Of a stretch of 64,000 nt of DNA, positions 23,938 through 35,648 are shown piece after piece. The notes below the pieces were generated by a model that saw only the letters and a list, made by a program, of their open reading frames with translations, searched no databases and was not told the origin of the DNA. Source of the DNA: Tetragonia tetragonoides (lineage: Eukaryota; Streptophyta; Magnoliopsida; Caryophyllales; Aizoaceae); the NCBI GenBank assembly GCA_038025085.1, contig CM076150.1:498501-562500 (forward strand). The letters are read 5' to 3'. A program made the position numbers and the translations under genes. The first letter of the stretch is position 1; every line of letters begins with the position of its first letter.

Positions 23938-24982
23938 ATTTGATTGTTGTGTTGGGCAAATAGTGTTAAGCACAGTGGGTTCAAAGCGTTTCACTGTCCT
24001 AGAGATTTTCGAGGGAAGGGGGGGGGGCATTGAGTCATTGACATCTCCGTCACGCAACGTCTGGAAATTTCAAATTTGAGGCCGTTTTGGTGACTTTCGG
24101 TGTTATAAAATTTAAAAAATGGGAGTGAGTGACCAGATATATATGCATTGTCACATGTCTTTAGGCCAATTGGAAAGCTGCCTGTGTTTGTAGTTTGTGT
24201 TGGGTGGCCACGCTAATACTAAAAATGAAAGAAATGTACTCGTATATGACAGGTCATGTGAATGTCCTCAAATTTGATTTTTGGCTAATGGGTATTGGTG
24301 GGTCATGTCTAACATGTGGTAGGTCATGTCTGAAATTGATTGGCTATTGATTTAACCACATATTACAACTTGTTGGTTTTGGGTATGGGCATTTGGTCCA
24401 CTCGTAAATAAACAATGACTAATAACAACAAAGTTAAGGAGAGAACATAACACTTTGATTGATTAAGTCTCTAATTAGAGATGACAATGCTAATTGCTAG
24501 CTAGCTATCTAAAAGGAGTTGGACATATGAAGATAAAACAACCTTGAGCAATTCTATAACTATTCCTCTATGAATTACGCTAACTTGATCTTCTTTAAAG
24601 GTATGGCAATATAGATACATACAATACTATTGTAAACCTAACATTTTTAGAGAATTGCTTTTGTTAACATTTTGGAACGATTGGCTCTTGATTCACATAT
24701 CTTTGATCTCCTGATTTGTCGTTATGTCACTCTAAGAGTAAGATGGGTACTGGGTACTGCAATATCCATTCATTTAATTTGTTCTCATGAAAGATGTGAA
24801 ATCAACACTTATATTTTTCTCAAAAAAGGAGTCTTCCTTGCTATTATTGCAACTAACTTTTTGTCAAATCAACAAGTCAAATACGAGGATATAGTTTAAT
24901 GTTTGCGACTTGTTCTTTCTAGTAGCGCGTGAAAGTTAGTCCCATGACTATATTGTTGATCAAAATGACTCACATTAAATAT
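23938..24982. other. AT-rich intergenic DNA
   Basis: No gene, RNA or element could be supported. Open frames are short and without recognisable features. Confidence 0.5.
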
Positions 24983-25026
24983 GTAAGGAGTATTACATAA
25001 ATACCATACAAGTTACAAGGATATTG

Positions 25027-25740
25027 ACACCTTGTATGTTGTCTTCCCTTACATTGATCATAGCTTAAATGGGACTAATTGAAATCTCACCCAATATATT
25101 TATATGAATCATAAGGAATATGGAGTATTACATAAATACCATACAAGTCTATATTAAATATAATTACACCATTTACACGAGTTAAATTGGCAATTAAGTT
25201 TCTAAAATGCTCCCCTGTGCCCTATGCAGCCAAAAACTAAAAAGTATACCTATCCAAAAGATTTCTAGAACTACTAAAATCAATGTATTATGAGCCTAAG
25301 CTCACAAAATAAATGAATAAACAAATGAACAAATAAAATCTCAATTCTTCCAATTGCCTTAAATTAATAATCACCTTGGGCTATTTTTTAGTGGGTTTGG
25401 ACTCCTTGTATGTTGTCTTCCCTTACATTGATCATAGCTTAAATGTGACTAATTGAAATCTCACTCAATATATTTATATGAATCATAAGGAGTACGGAGT
25501 ATTACATAGATATCATACAAGTTTATAATGAATATAATTACATCATTTACAAGAGTGGCAATTAAATCTCTAATATGGTCTCCTGTGGCCTATGCAACTA
25601 AAAAGTATATCTATCCAAAAGATTCCTAGAACTAGTAAAATCAATGTATAATGAGCCCAAGCTCATCACAAAAGAAATGAATAAACAAATGAAGAAATAA
25701 AATTTCAATTCTTCCAATTGCCTTAATATATAATCATGGC
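25027..25740. repeat. Direct tandem duplication, period about 374 bp
   Basis: The segment 25027-25375 recurs at 25401-25740 with base changes and small indels (landmarks CCTTGTATGTTGTCTTCCC at 25030 and 25404, and GGAGTATTACATA at 25122 and 25496). A third, partial copy of the GGAGTATTACATAAATACC part is at about 24985. The right copy ends at the stop codon of the small membrane-protein gene, so the unit is the 3' flank of that gene. Confidence 0.85.
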
Positions 25741-25988
25741 TGATGATCTTTAACGGTGGCCGGCATGGGGGATTGTGGAGCTCTAGGTGATGCGGAGGTT
25801 GGTTCATCGGAGAGAAGAGAGAGAAGATGGCGAACGCTGCTGGAACCTGCTCGCTTGAAGCTGAAGGATGATTTCAAGCTCTTGGACTTGGAGAAAATAT
25901 TGGAAGAATTTGTTAGGATCAAATAAACCAAACCCTGAACAAGCACAAATAAACCAAGGCGGATCAACATATCAACTAGCGACATCAT
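25734..25988 (-). CDS. Small membrane protein of unknown function (84 aa)
   Basis: An intronless frame of 84 aa with one strongly hydrophobic N-terminal segment (LVDMLIRLGLFVLVQGLVYL, about residues 4-24). A Ser/Lys-rich basic stretch (SKSKSLKSSFSFKRAG) and a Pro/Ser-rich tail ending VKDHQP follow. I recall similar short plant proteins with this N-terminal signature and no assigned function. It looks like a tail- or signal-anchored membrane protein, but localisation is unknown. Support for a real gene: a TATA-like box about 120 bp upstream on the same strand and a coherent amphipathic composition. Two consecutive Met codons open the frame and the first was chosen. Confidence 0.6.
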   Translation of the reverse strand: MMSLVDMLIRLGLFVLVQGLVYLILTNSSNIFSKSKSLKSSFSFKRAGSSSVRHLLSLLSDEPTSASPRAPQSPMPATVKDHQP

Positions 25989-26107
25989 GGCCTGCTCTGT
26001 TTCAGCTGAAAAGCGCGCACCAAATAAATACAGAGATGTAATAATGTGTATAGATCAATAATAATTATGGTAGGTAATGTTAATGAGCATGGATATACGT
26101 CTGTGTG

Positions 26108-26117
26108 CGTTTATATA
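26108..26117 (-). promoter_or_regulatory. TATA box for the 84-aa membrane-protein gene
   Basis: On the minus strand the sequence reads CTCTATATAAACGC, about 120 bp upstream of the ATG. Confidence 0.5.
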
Positions 26118-26143
26118 GAGATGAGATGAGATGAGATGAGATG
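26117..26143. repeat. (GAGAT)n microsatellite
   Basis: GAGAT is repeated about five times immediately next to the TATA-like box of the small membrane-protein gene. Confidence 0.9.
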
Positions 26144-26426
26144 TTTTGCTTAAGGAGCCGCCTATTTTATTTGACTGGAACAAGTCACCTTAAAAGTTTA
26201 CGTGCACGAGTTCATTTATTTATTCAAATTGCGGTGTACTTTATAACTTATAGAAGCCTCCTTATCTGCAATTCATAAAACTGGGCTGCTTACTAGAACA
26301 TGACATGGACCGGCTGGCTCAAAGTCCACACGGAGACGCAGCTAGCTAGCCAGCCAGCAGCTACCCGGAAGGAGAGGAGAGACTACAATATAACTCGATG
26401 TCTCGATCGATCTCATCCCATACTCC

Positions 26427-27277
26427 TGTTGGGGTCCAATACAAATACCCACAAAATCGCAATAATAAGACAATCGCCAAAATTACACAACCCAATCACA
26501 ATAAAACAACCAGAACAAATATATGACAGAAAATAAATGAACACCAGATTTTAACGTGGAAAACCCTCCAGTGTGGAGAGTAAAAAACCACGGGTCAAAC
26601 CGACAAGTAAATCCACTATAAGCAAAATAGCAATTTACAACAGGTTCAAGTTTCAAGTTTTGACCTAACTTGAAACACCATCAACAATCAACCAAAGGTA
26701 CACCACAAGCTCTAGAATTGAGTAAACAATTGATAACAATCATCAATACTACTCCCACTAGAGACCAAACCCTAAAAGTTACATTTGTTGAACAACCACA
26801 AATTGAGCACAAACACACCTTATAGCCGAACCCGTGAAGAAAAACCCGAGCAATAACCAAGATTGAATTACCTCAACACCAATGTTAACTGCCCCTTGTA
26901 ATCTGGAAGGAGATCCAGAATTTCTCTCACTTTTTGGCTAGTGTGTACAGCTCCCTTTTTGTGCTTTGAACTGCCGTGAGCTAGCTGAGCTCACCTCCTT
27001 GTTTTTCTTCGTAAAACAGATGCTGCTCCACCAAAGCTTCCAAGAGAAGCCTTAGAAGCTAAAATGCCCTTGTGGGCCACTTGGGAGACAAAGCCCAAAA
27101 AGACAAAGGGCCATCTCACCGAGTCTGTAAAACAAACCGAGCACTTCGGTTTTTACAGTAGCTAGTTCATTTTTTTTTCTTTTGTTCTTTTTTCTCTTTT
27201 TTTTTCTTTTTATTTTTGCTGAAATAATAATAATACATAAAAATAATTATGTACTAAATGGGGCTGGACCCACAACA
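26427..27277 (-). mobile_element. Solo LTR of a Copia-like element, minus orientation
   Basis: 851 bp starting TGTTGGGGTCC and ending CCCACAACA, flanked by the 5-bp duplication ACTCC (26422-26426 and 27278-27282). The left end (TGTTGGGG...ACCCACAA, ACGTGGAAAACCC, AAAACCACGG) parallels the reverse complement of the 3' end of the 12.4-15.2 kb Copia LTR, so it belongs to a related lineage in the opposite orientation. No interior sequence remains. Confidence 0.85.
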
Positions 27278-27282
27278 ACTCC

Positions 27283-28913
27283 ATCCATAGCCCCATTCAC
27301 GTTTTTTTTGCTTCTTGGCTAACAATAAACATTTGATTGGATAAAATTAAGTAGTATTAAAGTATTTGCTTGCACATTTGGTAATTGGTCCCTTCGCTAC
27401 AAAGAAACGTCCTCCCTTGTACTACAATGTTTTAATTATTTACACAATAATATTTCATCTTTGTCATCCACCATTTCGAAACCCCCCACCCTACCCAAGT
27501 GATCTAGGCAATTTTTTATATGTACTCGGTATATCTAGTACAATATACTATATCTGTCCAATCCATATTTTATTCAAACAAAATTCAACTTTATTAAAAA
27601 TGTGGCATATATGGACACATCAAGCACGTACCCCATACACGAGTGCATATTTTGCGCGTTGATTTGTAACTATACATGCCTTATTTGCCAATTTGACTAA
27701 TACTTGATTTCAACCCTTCGTCCCAGAATTCAATATACTTTAATGCTTTGTGACTATGCACCTTCTTTGTTGATTATGTTCGGGTAAATTTATAAATTGT
27801 GGGTTTAAAAAGTAGTATTTCAAAAAAAACTACTAAACCTACAACTTATAAGATATTTCAGGGTATTCTCAAATACGTTCTTAGTAAAATATTATTTGAT
27901 TGTAAATAAACAGCTCAACATTAATTATTATTAGACGAAAACATTAACAATTTTGGATGATAATATTAAAATTTTAATAGATCCGCACATGAAGGAGAGT
28001 AGACTGTATATAAATCTATAGGACGTGGAGAGATACATAAGCTTTACCAACCACAAAATTGTTAATTATTACACCACCAATTATTCAATGGCCCACCGGC
28101 CACCGCCAATTGAGAATCACCTAACCAGCAAAGGGCCAAAGTGCCAAACCCAACAGGGCACACACATCTATATTCCTAGTTCATGAACCATACTCACTCG
28201 GCAAACTACTGTCATTTTCTATACCCAAAAGAAAAAGAGGAATCCAAAAGAAGATCCATCCATAACAAAAGTGGAACAAAATCTGAATCCACCAAAATGG
28301 GCAATTCAGAGTGACTGACTAAAATCAAACCGCCTTGAAAGGGCAGTGAAATTGATCATGGGGTTAATATTTCATGACAAAGGTCATGGGTTCAATTCTC
28401 ACTAAACCTCTTTGCTGAAACTGTCTACAAGATTTATTTTGTTGGCTTGCCTAATGTGTGTGATTTACAGTCTATTGCATACACTCGGGATTTATCTGGT
28501 GCACACTCAAAAAGTATAGTGGCTGAGGATTTCTCACATAAAAAAAAGACTAAAATCAAACCAAAATTACCACTAGTCATTTTATTTTTTACCACCTAGG
28601 GTCATAATTAGACAACCGATTTTTTTTTTTTTTTTTTGAGAAGAGACAACCCAAAATTTAGGGTAACTAATTTTACCCACCTTTAGTTAAATGGTATGGT
28701 ATCCACTTATCCAGTAATATATCCACTGAAAACATGCTGAACCTACCACAAAATATAATAAAATCAAGAAAATCACCCAATGTGTGGGAACGAAATACTC
28801 CAATAATTCCCCTAATTGTTTGTGTCTCCTTTTTATCCAATACAAATACTAATAATAGTGTTAGTGGTGGTCGTGCAAAGGGAAAACTGAAGAACAAAAG
28901 AGGAGAGAGAAAA
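27283..28913. other. Gene-poor stretch and FTHFS upstream region
   Basis: AT-rich DNA with a SINE-like segment at 28345-28520 and a poly-T run at 28621-28638. The last 150 bp are the presumed leader of the ligase gene. No other gene was recognised. Confidence 0.5.
28345..28550 (+). mobile_element. SINE-like sequence with B box and A tail
   Basis: Contains GGTCATGGGTTCAATTCTCA, a tRNA-type B box, and ends near an A run (about 28541-28549). The ends were not resolved by a target duplication. Confidence 0.4.
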
Positions 28914-31900
28914 ATGAGTTCATCCAAGACGGTCAGGAAACTTGAGGTTTTATCGCCTGTACCGGCGGATATAGATATAGCCAACTCTGTTGAACCCCTT
29001 CATATCTCTAACATTGCTGATGATCTTAATCTAGGTGCTAATCACTATGATCTTTACGGCAAATACAAAGCCAAGGTTTCTTTCTCTCTCTAACTTCAAT
29101 TAATGCTAATATGATTGCAAATTAATTATTCTTTGCTAATTTGGTGGTGAAGGATTAATGCAGTAACTGCATATATTATGTGTTCATCTCTGCTTGTTTG
29201 TTTTTATACCTGAGATTGTTAGGGTTCTTGATTTGTTATGTTATAGATAGGAGCCAAAAATGTTGATTCAATTATTCATATTCATACATTTAAGGAGGGA
29301 GATTTGAACATGAACTTGATGGAACCAATATGTTTGCCTTAACCACTAGGAGATTTTAGGAGATTATTTTTGTTGGATTTTTTTGGGGTTTAATGGGACT
29401 AAGGATGGATGGTTTTTGAGTACTATTGACTCACTCGTTGACTTTCTTTGACCCTGTGAATTCACTATGTTTTTCATTATGTATGCTTGTATTGTACTAT
29501 CTGCAGCATTGATATTGGAATAGCTTATTGATGAATTGGAAATTCTGCATCTGAAACAGGTGTTGTTGTCTGCGCTGGACGAGTTCCAAGAATCTAAAGA
29601 TGGGTATTATGTTGTGGTTGGAGGAATCACACCAACACCTCTGGGTGAGGGCAAATCTACTACTGTTGTTGGTCTTTGTCAAGCCTTGGGAGCTTTTCTT
29701 GATAAGAAGGTACCTGCTTAATATTCAGTTGCGTTAAGTTTTGCCAAGTCGTGGTCTGCAAGCTTAGTATTGATTTTGTTGCTTGTGTACCCCTTATGAG
29801 TAATATGGTGTTGGCTATTATATCTAATGTTCCACATAGCTTATTGAGTAATGTCGTGTTATTAGGCCATTTAGCATTGTATCCCTTGTTTATGAGTTAC
29901 AAACTACTAAGGTTCCTTTCTGGTAAGATATATGCCATGATCTAGCTGCTTCTGGTTAGCCTTACGGTTTCTCTTAATAAGGGTTGTGATTATAGGCTTA
30001 AAACATGATGATTTGAGTGAATGTTTTTACACGGGCTAGCGCCTACAATGTACAACGTGTAGGTTCATTTCCTTCTTCAGCCATTTATGTATGTAGTAGG
30101 TTATTTAGGTAACCAATAACCAGCTAATGGGTAAAGACTTGCTTTGGGTTGGGGTAAAGGGGGAGACGAGGAATTTGTTGCTGTGTTCAATTTTGTTTTG
30201 TTATTCTTGGATACTTGGTAGTTACTAGATCTTAAATGATGATGCCTATGTATGCTGAGAGGGTGATGCCCAAAATTATCAATGTCTTATAGTTACTATA
30301 GTGCTAAAAGTAAGGCTTTCACTCTCTTTTATCTTTGTCCTTCTCTTAAGAAAATATTGCTGGGCACATTAGACCTCAAGGCAAGATTGCTTTCTTTTAT
30401 GCCAAGTCAATGGTTTTCAACAATACTTTTAATCCATGAATTATGCTTCATTGTTTTGGCATTCCCTTATGTCAGCTCCCACTTTGGCATCTCCATTCCA
30501 GTCCCCTGTTTGTGAAAATTTGCAACTGAATTATGCTTCACTGTTTTGGCATTCCCTTATGTTATCTGCTCTTTCACGGTTTATGGCTTTGTGGAGAGTC
30601 GCCCGTGTACGTGAACAAAATACTAGGATATAGATGTTTCCCAGTGTTGATGATGTGAAATAAGTAACAAAACGGAAATTAACCTTTGATAGTATCACAC
30701 AAAGGGATCTTGTTCAAGAATCACTCAAGAACAACTCACGAATCACTCGTAAGGGTTTCAACCTGAATCACTCAGTTTGAGGGGTAAATACTCACGTATT
30801 CAATAATTAATCATCAAAGCACGAGTTTACAGTTGCAAAGATCTCCCCTATTTATAGACAAAGAAATCTAAAGCTATTCGGAATCCTAATCCTAGTCCGA
30901 ATAGGAAACTAACTACGAAACTGACTACAATTGTAAAACGGACTAACTAACAGCTTTCCTAACACCTAATGGACTTCTAATACTAATAACAATCAGATTA
31001 TTACTCTCCTAAACATATTCTAACTAATTAAGGGAATACTAAACGAAATCGAACTAAAGAACTGATTACCTAGCGCCCAAGGCACAAACCCGTGGGAACA
31101 GCTTTCCACTGTAAATTAAATCGCCTTTTAAACCCTGTTACGTTTCGAATATGGGAAAACTCAAAAGATAGGAGTTTTAGATCTCTTTTCCAGCTTTCTA
31201 CAGAACTTTGAATCACCACGATCCCATGTCGTATGAGTGAGTTATGATCAAAATACGAACCAGTGTAGAAGCTGTCAAAATTACGGGAATCCTTATAACG
31301 AATGAGATCATATAATAAGAGCTTTAATCCCGATCTTGTGTGTAAACTCCATGTAATTATCTTTGTAGGAGTCAATTTAATGCATAACCACCAAAGAAAC
31401 TCGATGTAAAAAGGAATAGATGTTCTCTTGCTAGTTCCTTGGTTGTTTTGTTTACTTTGTACACTTGCTCCCGCATCAGTTGAACTCTCAAATTTCATGT
31501 TCAATCAGCCTCAATATAGTAGGACATAGTAAAGTCTGTACATTCTCCAGATGAAAATCAGCTTTGAAAATCAGCTTCATATGATCAGCAGTCACCTTGC
31601 ATTGTTTTACTGGATGGAACACATCCTGCTATCCCTTTATTCCTTTCACTTATGCTTCTCAGACTTTCGAGAATTCAAAAGTTTAAAATCTATGAAATCA
31701 GGGTGCATTGAATCATGATGGTTTTCTTTTTCTTGCAATTCATCGATATGTTTTGGTGTGCTCCTGCAGGTTGTCACCTGCATTCGTCAGCCATCACAAG
31801 GACCAACTTTTGGAATAAAAGGTGGTGCAGCTGGTGGTGGTTATAGTCAAGTAATTCCAATGGATGAGTTCAATCTCCATCTAACAGGGGATATACATGC

Positions 31901-34138
31901 TATAACAGCTGCGAATAACCTTCTTGCTGCAGCCATTGACACCAGAATTTTCCATGAGGCCAGTCAGTCAGACAAGGCCCTTTTTAACAGGTTGTGCCCT
32001 CCTAACAAGGAAGGTAAAAGAAGCTTTAGTAACATAATGTTTAGGCGTTTGAAGAAGCTTGGTATTGATAAGACTAATCCAGAGGATCTTACTCCAGAAG
32101 AGGTCACAAAATTTGCTAGGCTTGATATTGACCCAAGTTCTATCACATGGAGGAGAGTTATGGATGTAAATGATCGGTTTTTGAGGAAAATCACTGTCGG
32201 CCAGGGACCTGAAGAAAAGGGGATGGTAAGAGAAACTGGGTTTGATATTTCAGTTGCTAGTGAGATAATGGCAGTTTTGGCTCTCACTACTTCTCTAGCA
32301 GACATGAGGGAGAGACTTGGAAAGATGGTAATTGGAAATAGCAAGGCTGGGGAACCTATAACGGGTGACGATCTTGGTCTAGGTGGTGCTTTGACTGTGC
32401 TAATGAAGGATGCAATTAACCCGACTCTGATGCAGACTCTTGAGGGGACGCCTGTACTTGTTCATGCTGGTCCTTTTGCAAATATTGCTCATGGTAATTC
32501 CTCCATTGTTGCTGACAAGATTGCCCTAAAGCTGGTTGGACCTGGTGGGTTTGTGGTTACAGAAGCAGGATTTGGCTCTGATATAGGAACTGAGAAGTTC
32601 ATGAACATAAAATGTAGGTATAGTGGTTTGACTCCCCAGTGTGCTGTTGTTGTTGCGACAGTGAGGGCTTTGAAAATGCATGGTGGTGGACCAGCAGTAG
32701 TGGCTGGCAAGCCTCTCGACCGTGCATACTTAACTGAGAATGTGGATCTTGTTGAGGCTGGTTGTGCTAATCTTGCCAGACATATTTCAAATACAAAGGC
32801 CTATGGAGTAAATGTTGTGGTTGCTATCAACATGTTTGCGTCTGACACCGAAGCTGAACTGAATGCAGTTAAAAAAGCATCACTGGAAGCTGGGGCATTT
32901 GATGCCGTAATTTGTACTCATCATGCCCATGGTGGAAAAGGAGCGGTTAGTACCATTTTCCTTCCTGATAATTTGTTAGTATATGACAGAAGCTGTTAAT
33001 TTTTACACAGACCTGCTTGATTTTCAATGAAACAATTTTTGAGGCTGTCCATTTTTATGTTTTTCTTGAACTTGGTTGCTACACACTATTGGATTACATT
33101 ATTGAATTTGATGCCAACCAGAGTAAAATTCTCATTTGTTCTACATGATAACAAAATGGCTTACTTGTTTGAATTTCTGTTATTGGAGATAGATACCCTT
33201 AGTGCAACTAGATTATGGGTTTGCTGCACTGGTCACTATGTAATTGTATGACTACATTAAGTGTGTTGTTCTCTAAATTCTCCATCCCCACCATATGGGG
33301 GAGCCTTCTGAAAGACACTAGGGTGATGGTAGATTATGGTGCTTCTTTTTGATAAAGTAGTATGATATGGTGTTATATGTTTGTATTAGTGAGATGAGGA
33401 ATAAACACTTTCAACTGAATATCAATTCGAATTTTTTTAAAGTTGAAGTGTTTCCATGTTGCCCCTAGAACTGAGTGAAAAAGGGTAACTGATGCAGCAT
33501 TGCAACTTTGGTGTGCTTTTTCAGGTGGACCTTGGCATTGCGGTTCAGAAAGCTTGCGAGAATGTAACACAGCCTTTGAGGTTCTTATATCCTTTGGACG
33601 TTAGCATCAAAGAGAAAATAGAGGCAATAGCAAGGTCATATGGTGCTGCTGGTGTCGAATACACGGAGCAGGTTAGCCAATTTTTATTCTATTCCATCAA
33701 GGTTTTGGCATGTTAATAAAGAGGTCAAGGTCCTTTTTGTCACAATCTTTCGCGTTTCTGTACCTACTGTAGATGTGCAGTCATGATGTCAATATTCTGA
33801 TAACTGTCTTAAAAGTGAATATTAGCTTGTGTTATTGAGACGGGTTTCTTTCCATGTGTCAGGCTGAGAAACAGATTGAGATGTACAGCAAGCAAGGATT
33901 CTCCAATCTCCCAATCTGCATGGCAAAAACTCAATATTCATTTTCTGACAATGCTGCTGCAAAGGGAGCTCCAAGTGGATTTATCTTGCCTATCAGGGAT
34001 GTTAGGGCTAGCATTGGAGCTGGATTTATCTATCCTTTGGTTGGAACCATGAGCACAATGCCCGGGCTTCCTACAAGGCCTTGCTTCTTTGAGATTGATC
34101 TTGACACCACAACTGGGAGGGTGATTGGTCTTTCTTAA
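28914..34138 (+). CDS. THFS: Formate-tetrahydrofolate ligase (10-formyl-THF synthetase)
   Basis: Five exons (28914-29075, 29560-29709, 31770-32945, 33525-33671, 33863-34138) give 636 aa, the length of the well-known monofunctional plant enzyme. It joins formate to tetrahydrofolate with ATP, feeding one-carbon units into purine, thymidylate and serine/methionine metabolism; the plant form is cytosolic. Visible signatures: [16 protein letters not shown] near the N-terminus, the P-loop-like [10 protein letters not shown] at about 79-88, [20 protein letters not shown], the folate-site block [14 protein letters not shown], and [18 protein letters not shown]. The C-terminus ends TTGRVIGLS. No targeting peptide is seen. 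Exon 3 carries nearly two thirds of the protein. Intron 2 is about 2 kb and holds a solo LTR; intron 1 holds a SINE remnant. The start ATG 28914 gives [20 protein letters not shown], matching the family. Confidence 0.97.
29296..29352 (-). mobile_element. SINE remnant in ligase intron 1
   Basis: On the minus strand it reads CTAGTGGTTAAGGC (A-box-like), and about 30 bp later TTCATGTTCAAATCTCC (B-box-like). Short and without clear ends. Confidence 0.4.
30651..31478 (-). mobile_element. Solo LTR in intron 2 of the ligase gene
   Basis: 828 bp starting TGATGTGAAATAAG and ending CTCCCGCATCA, flanked by GTTGA on both sides (30646-30650 and 31479-31483). On the minus strand a promoter-like TCTATAAATAGGGGAGATC is present, so the LTR is antisense to the gene. 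No coding sequence remains. Confidence 0.87.
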
Positions 34139-35648
34139 AGTTCTATTGCCAGCTTTCAGGCAACCACAATGTACTATAGTGTATCACTTCCTGAGATGAG
34201 CCCTGTCCAGAATATGCCACATGGAACAGAGGTAACCTTTTCTGTTCTACCATGAACTTCTTGGGACCATTTGTAGTTGTTGTTAGCATGTCTTGTATCC
34301 GATTTCTCCAATAGGACTGATGAATAAACAGTAATAATATCTGATCTAGAATTCAGGTGCTTGTTCCATTTTTGCCGGAATGGTTGTAATCAGAGGAGGC
34401 TTTGTTGTGTGTAAAATGCCGACAATGGAGGTGGTTATTTGGAATTTTTTTTTCTTTTCTATTATCAAATTGATTAGCTGCCTGGAAGCTGTTCTGAGCC
34501 GAGCTGAACCTAAAACGCTGCAAACACATGCCAATCATGCATACTTCTAAGCAGACATATAATGAAGTGATGGTCTCTTTCTTATTAAGTTCCACAAATA
34601 GGATGGCAGTTATGAGGACCACAGGTAATAACTAATAAGGCAGCTCCAAGAACAAGAACCTTTTCTCGTACGAGGAACAAAAGCCTCTTGTGTGTGTCCT
34701 TTTCCTCTTTTCGGGTTGCAACTTGCAACAGTCTTTGATTAACTTTCCATCAACATTTGTGTTCAGTGCATATAAGTGGTAGTTAGTATCTTTTATGCAC
34801 ATCAAAGATGGAGGTTGTTGGCTTGTTGCGTTTTTTTCCTTTCCTTTTTGGTTGAAGAGTTTTGCTGCGTTAGCCACAAAAGGGACACTATCAATTATGG
34901 CATCATGCCATTTCTGGCTGTGAGCTGTAGAAGTTTCTAGTTCTCTGTTTCTCTCTTCATTACTCCCCTCTGTTAGGATTGTTTCCAATTACTTGCCATT
35001 TTCAGTTGCAAGGGGTCAAAATGTGCACTTCTGGTTACATACTCATTTTTTCCTTCGACTCAATGTCCTTCAACTTTGAAAAACATACTCTCTGCCTTTA
35101 AAATTACTTTTCGTTTACTATATATGCTAATAAGAGGCATTTACACGGTGCTTGTGGCCGTGGGCATGCCATATCAGTATATCATCATCATCGGATTTGG
35201 CGAGCCTGCAGCGCCTTGGTCTCTCAATTGGTGGATGAGAGGTGAAAGAGAGGAAGGTCCAAGAGTCATCTTACTAGAAATGCTGATTTTGAATGAGCAT
35301 TCAAGTGGATTGTGGCCTAATAAGTGGGAATATAGTTTTTTTTTCCTTTTTTTTTTGAGAAGAAGTGGGAATACAGTTAGCAACTAACTATCGTAAGGAA
35401 CTCATTAGTCACCTTTAATTTCGATTTTCTTATTTATTCATGAACAAATGATCACAATTATTTGGCCATTCCATTATTTTTGAGAAAAAACAACACCTGT
35501 ATTCCCTAAAGAAATGGAGTGTATCCAAAGTCCAAACCCATTTTTAATGTGACAGTAGGGCATCACTCAACTGACATAAAGCGGCAAAGACAAATTCAAC
35601 CCATCCATGTGTCCGTGATCATCACAGCAAGAGAAGCCGCAAACAACA
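34139..35648. other. Ligase 3' UTR, intergenic DNA and TBL leader
   Basis: AT-rich with poly-T tracts around 35336-35356. A minus-strand open frame at 34632-34988 has no recognisable domain and is not called. Nothing else was supported. Confidence 0.5.

Noticed and set aside
23804..24079. Frame of 91 codons (FNSVQLCPVQFNNVQF)
   Set aside because: It is a translation of the TTCAG repeat inside the MITE and the TTG tail of the SINE.
24672..24899. 75-codon frame in the gene-poor stretch
   Set aside because: No start context, domain or neighbouring exon; AT-rich random-looking sequence.
34632..34988. 118-codon minus-strand frame downstream of the ligase gene
   Set aside because: No domain, no splice partner, low-complexity composition, and it lies in the 3' flank of a well-defined gene.
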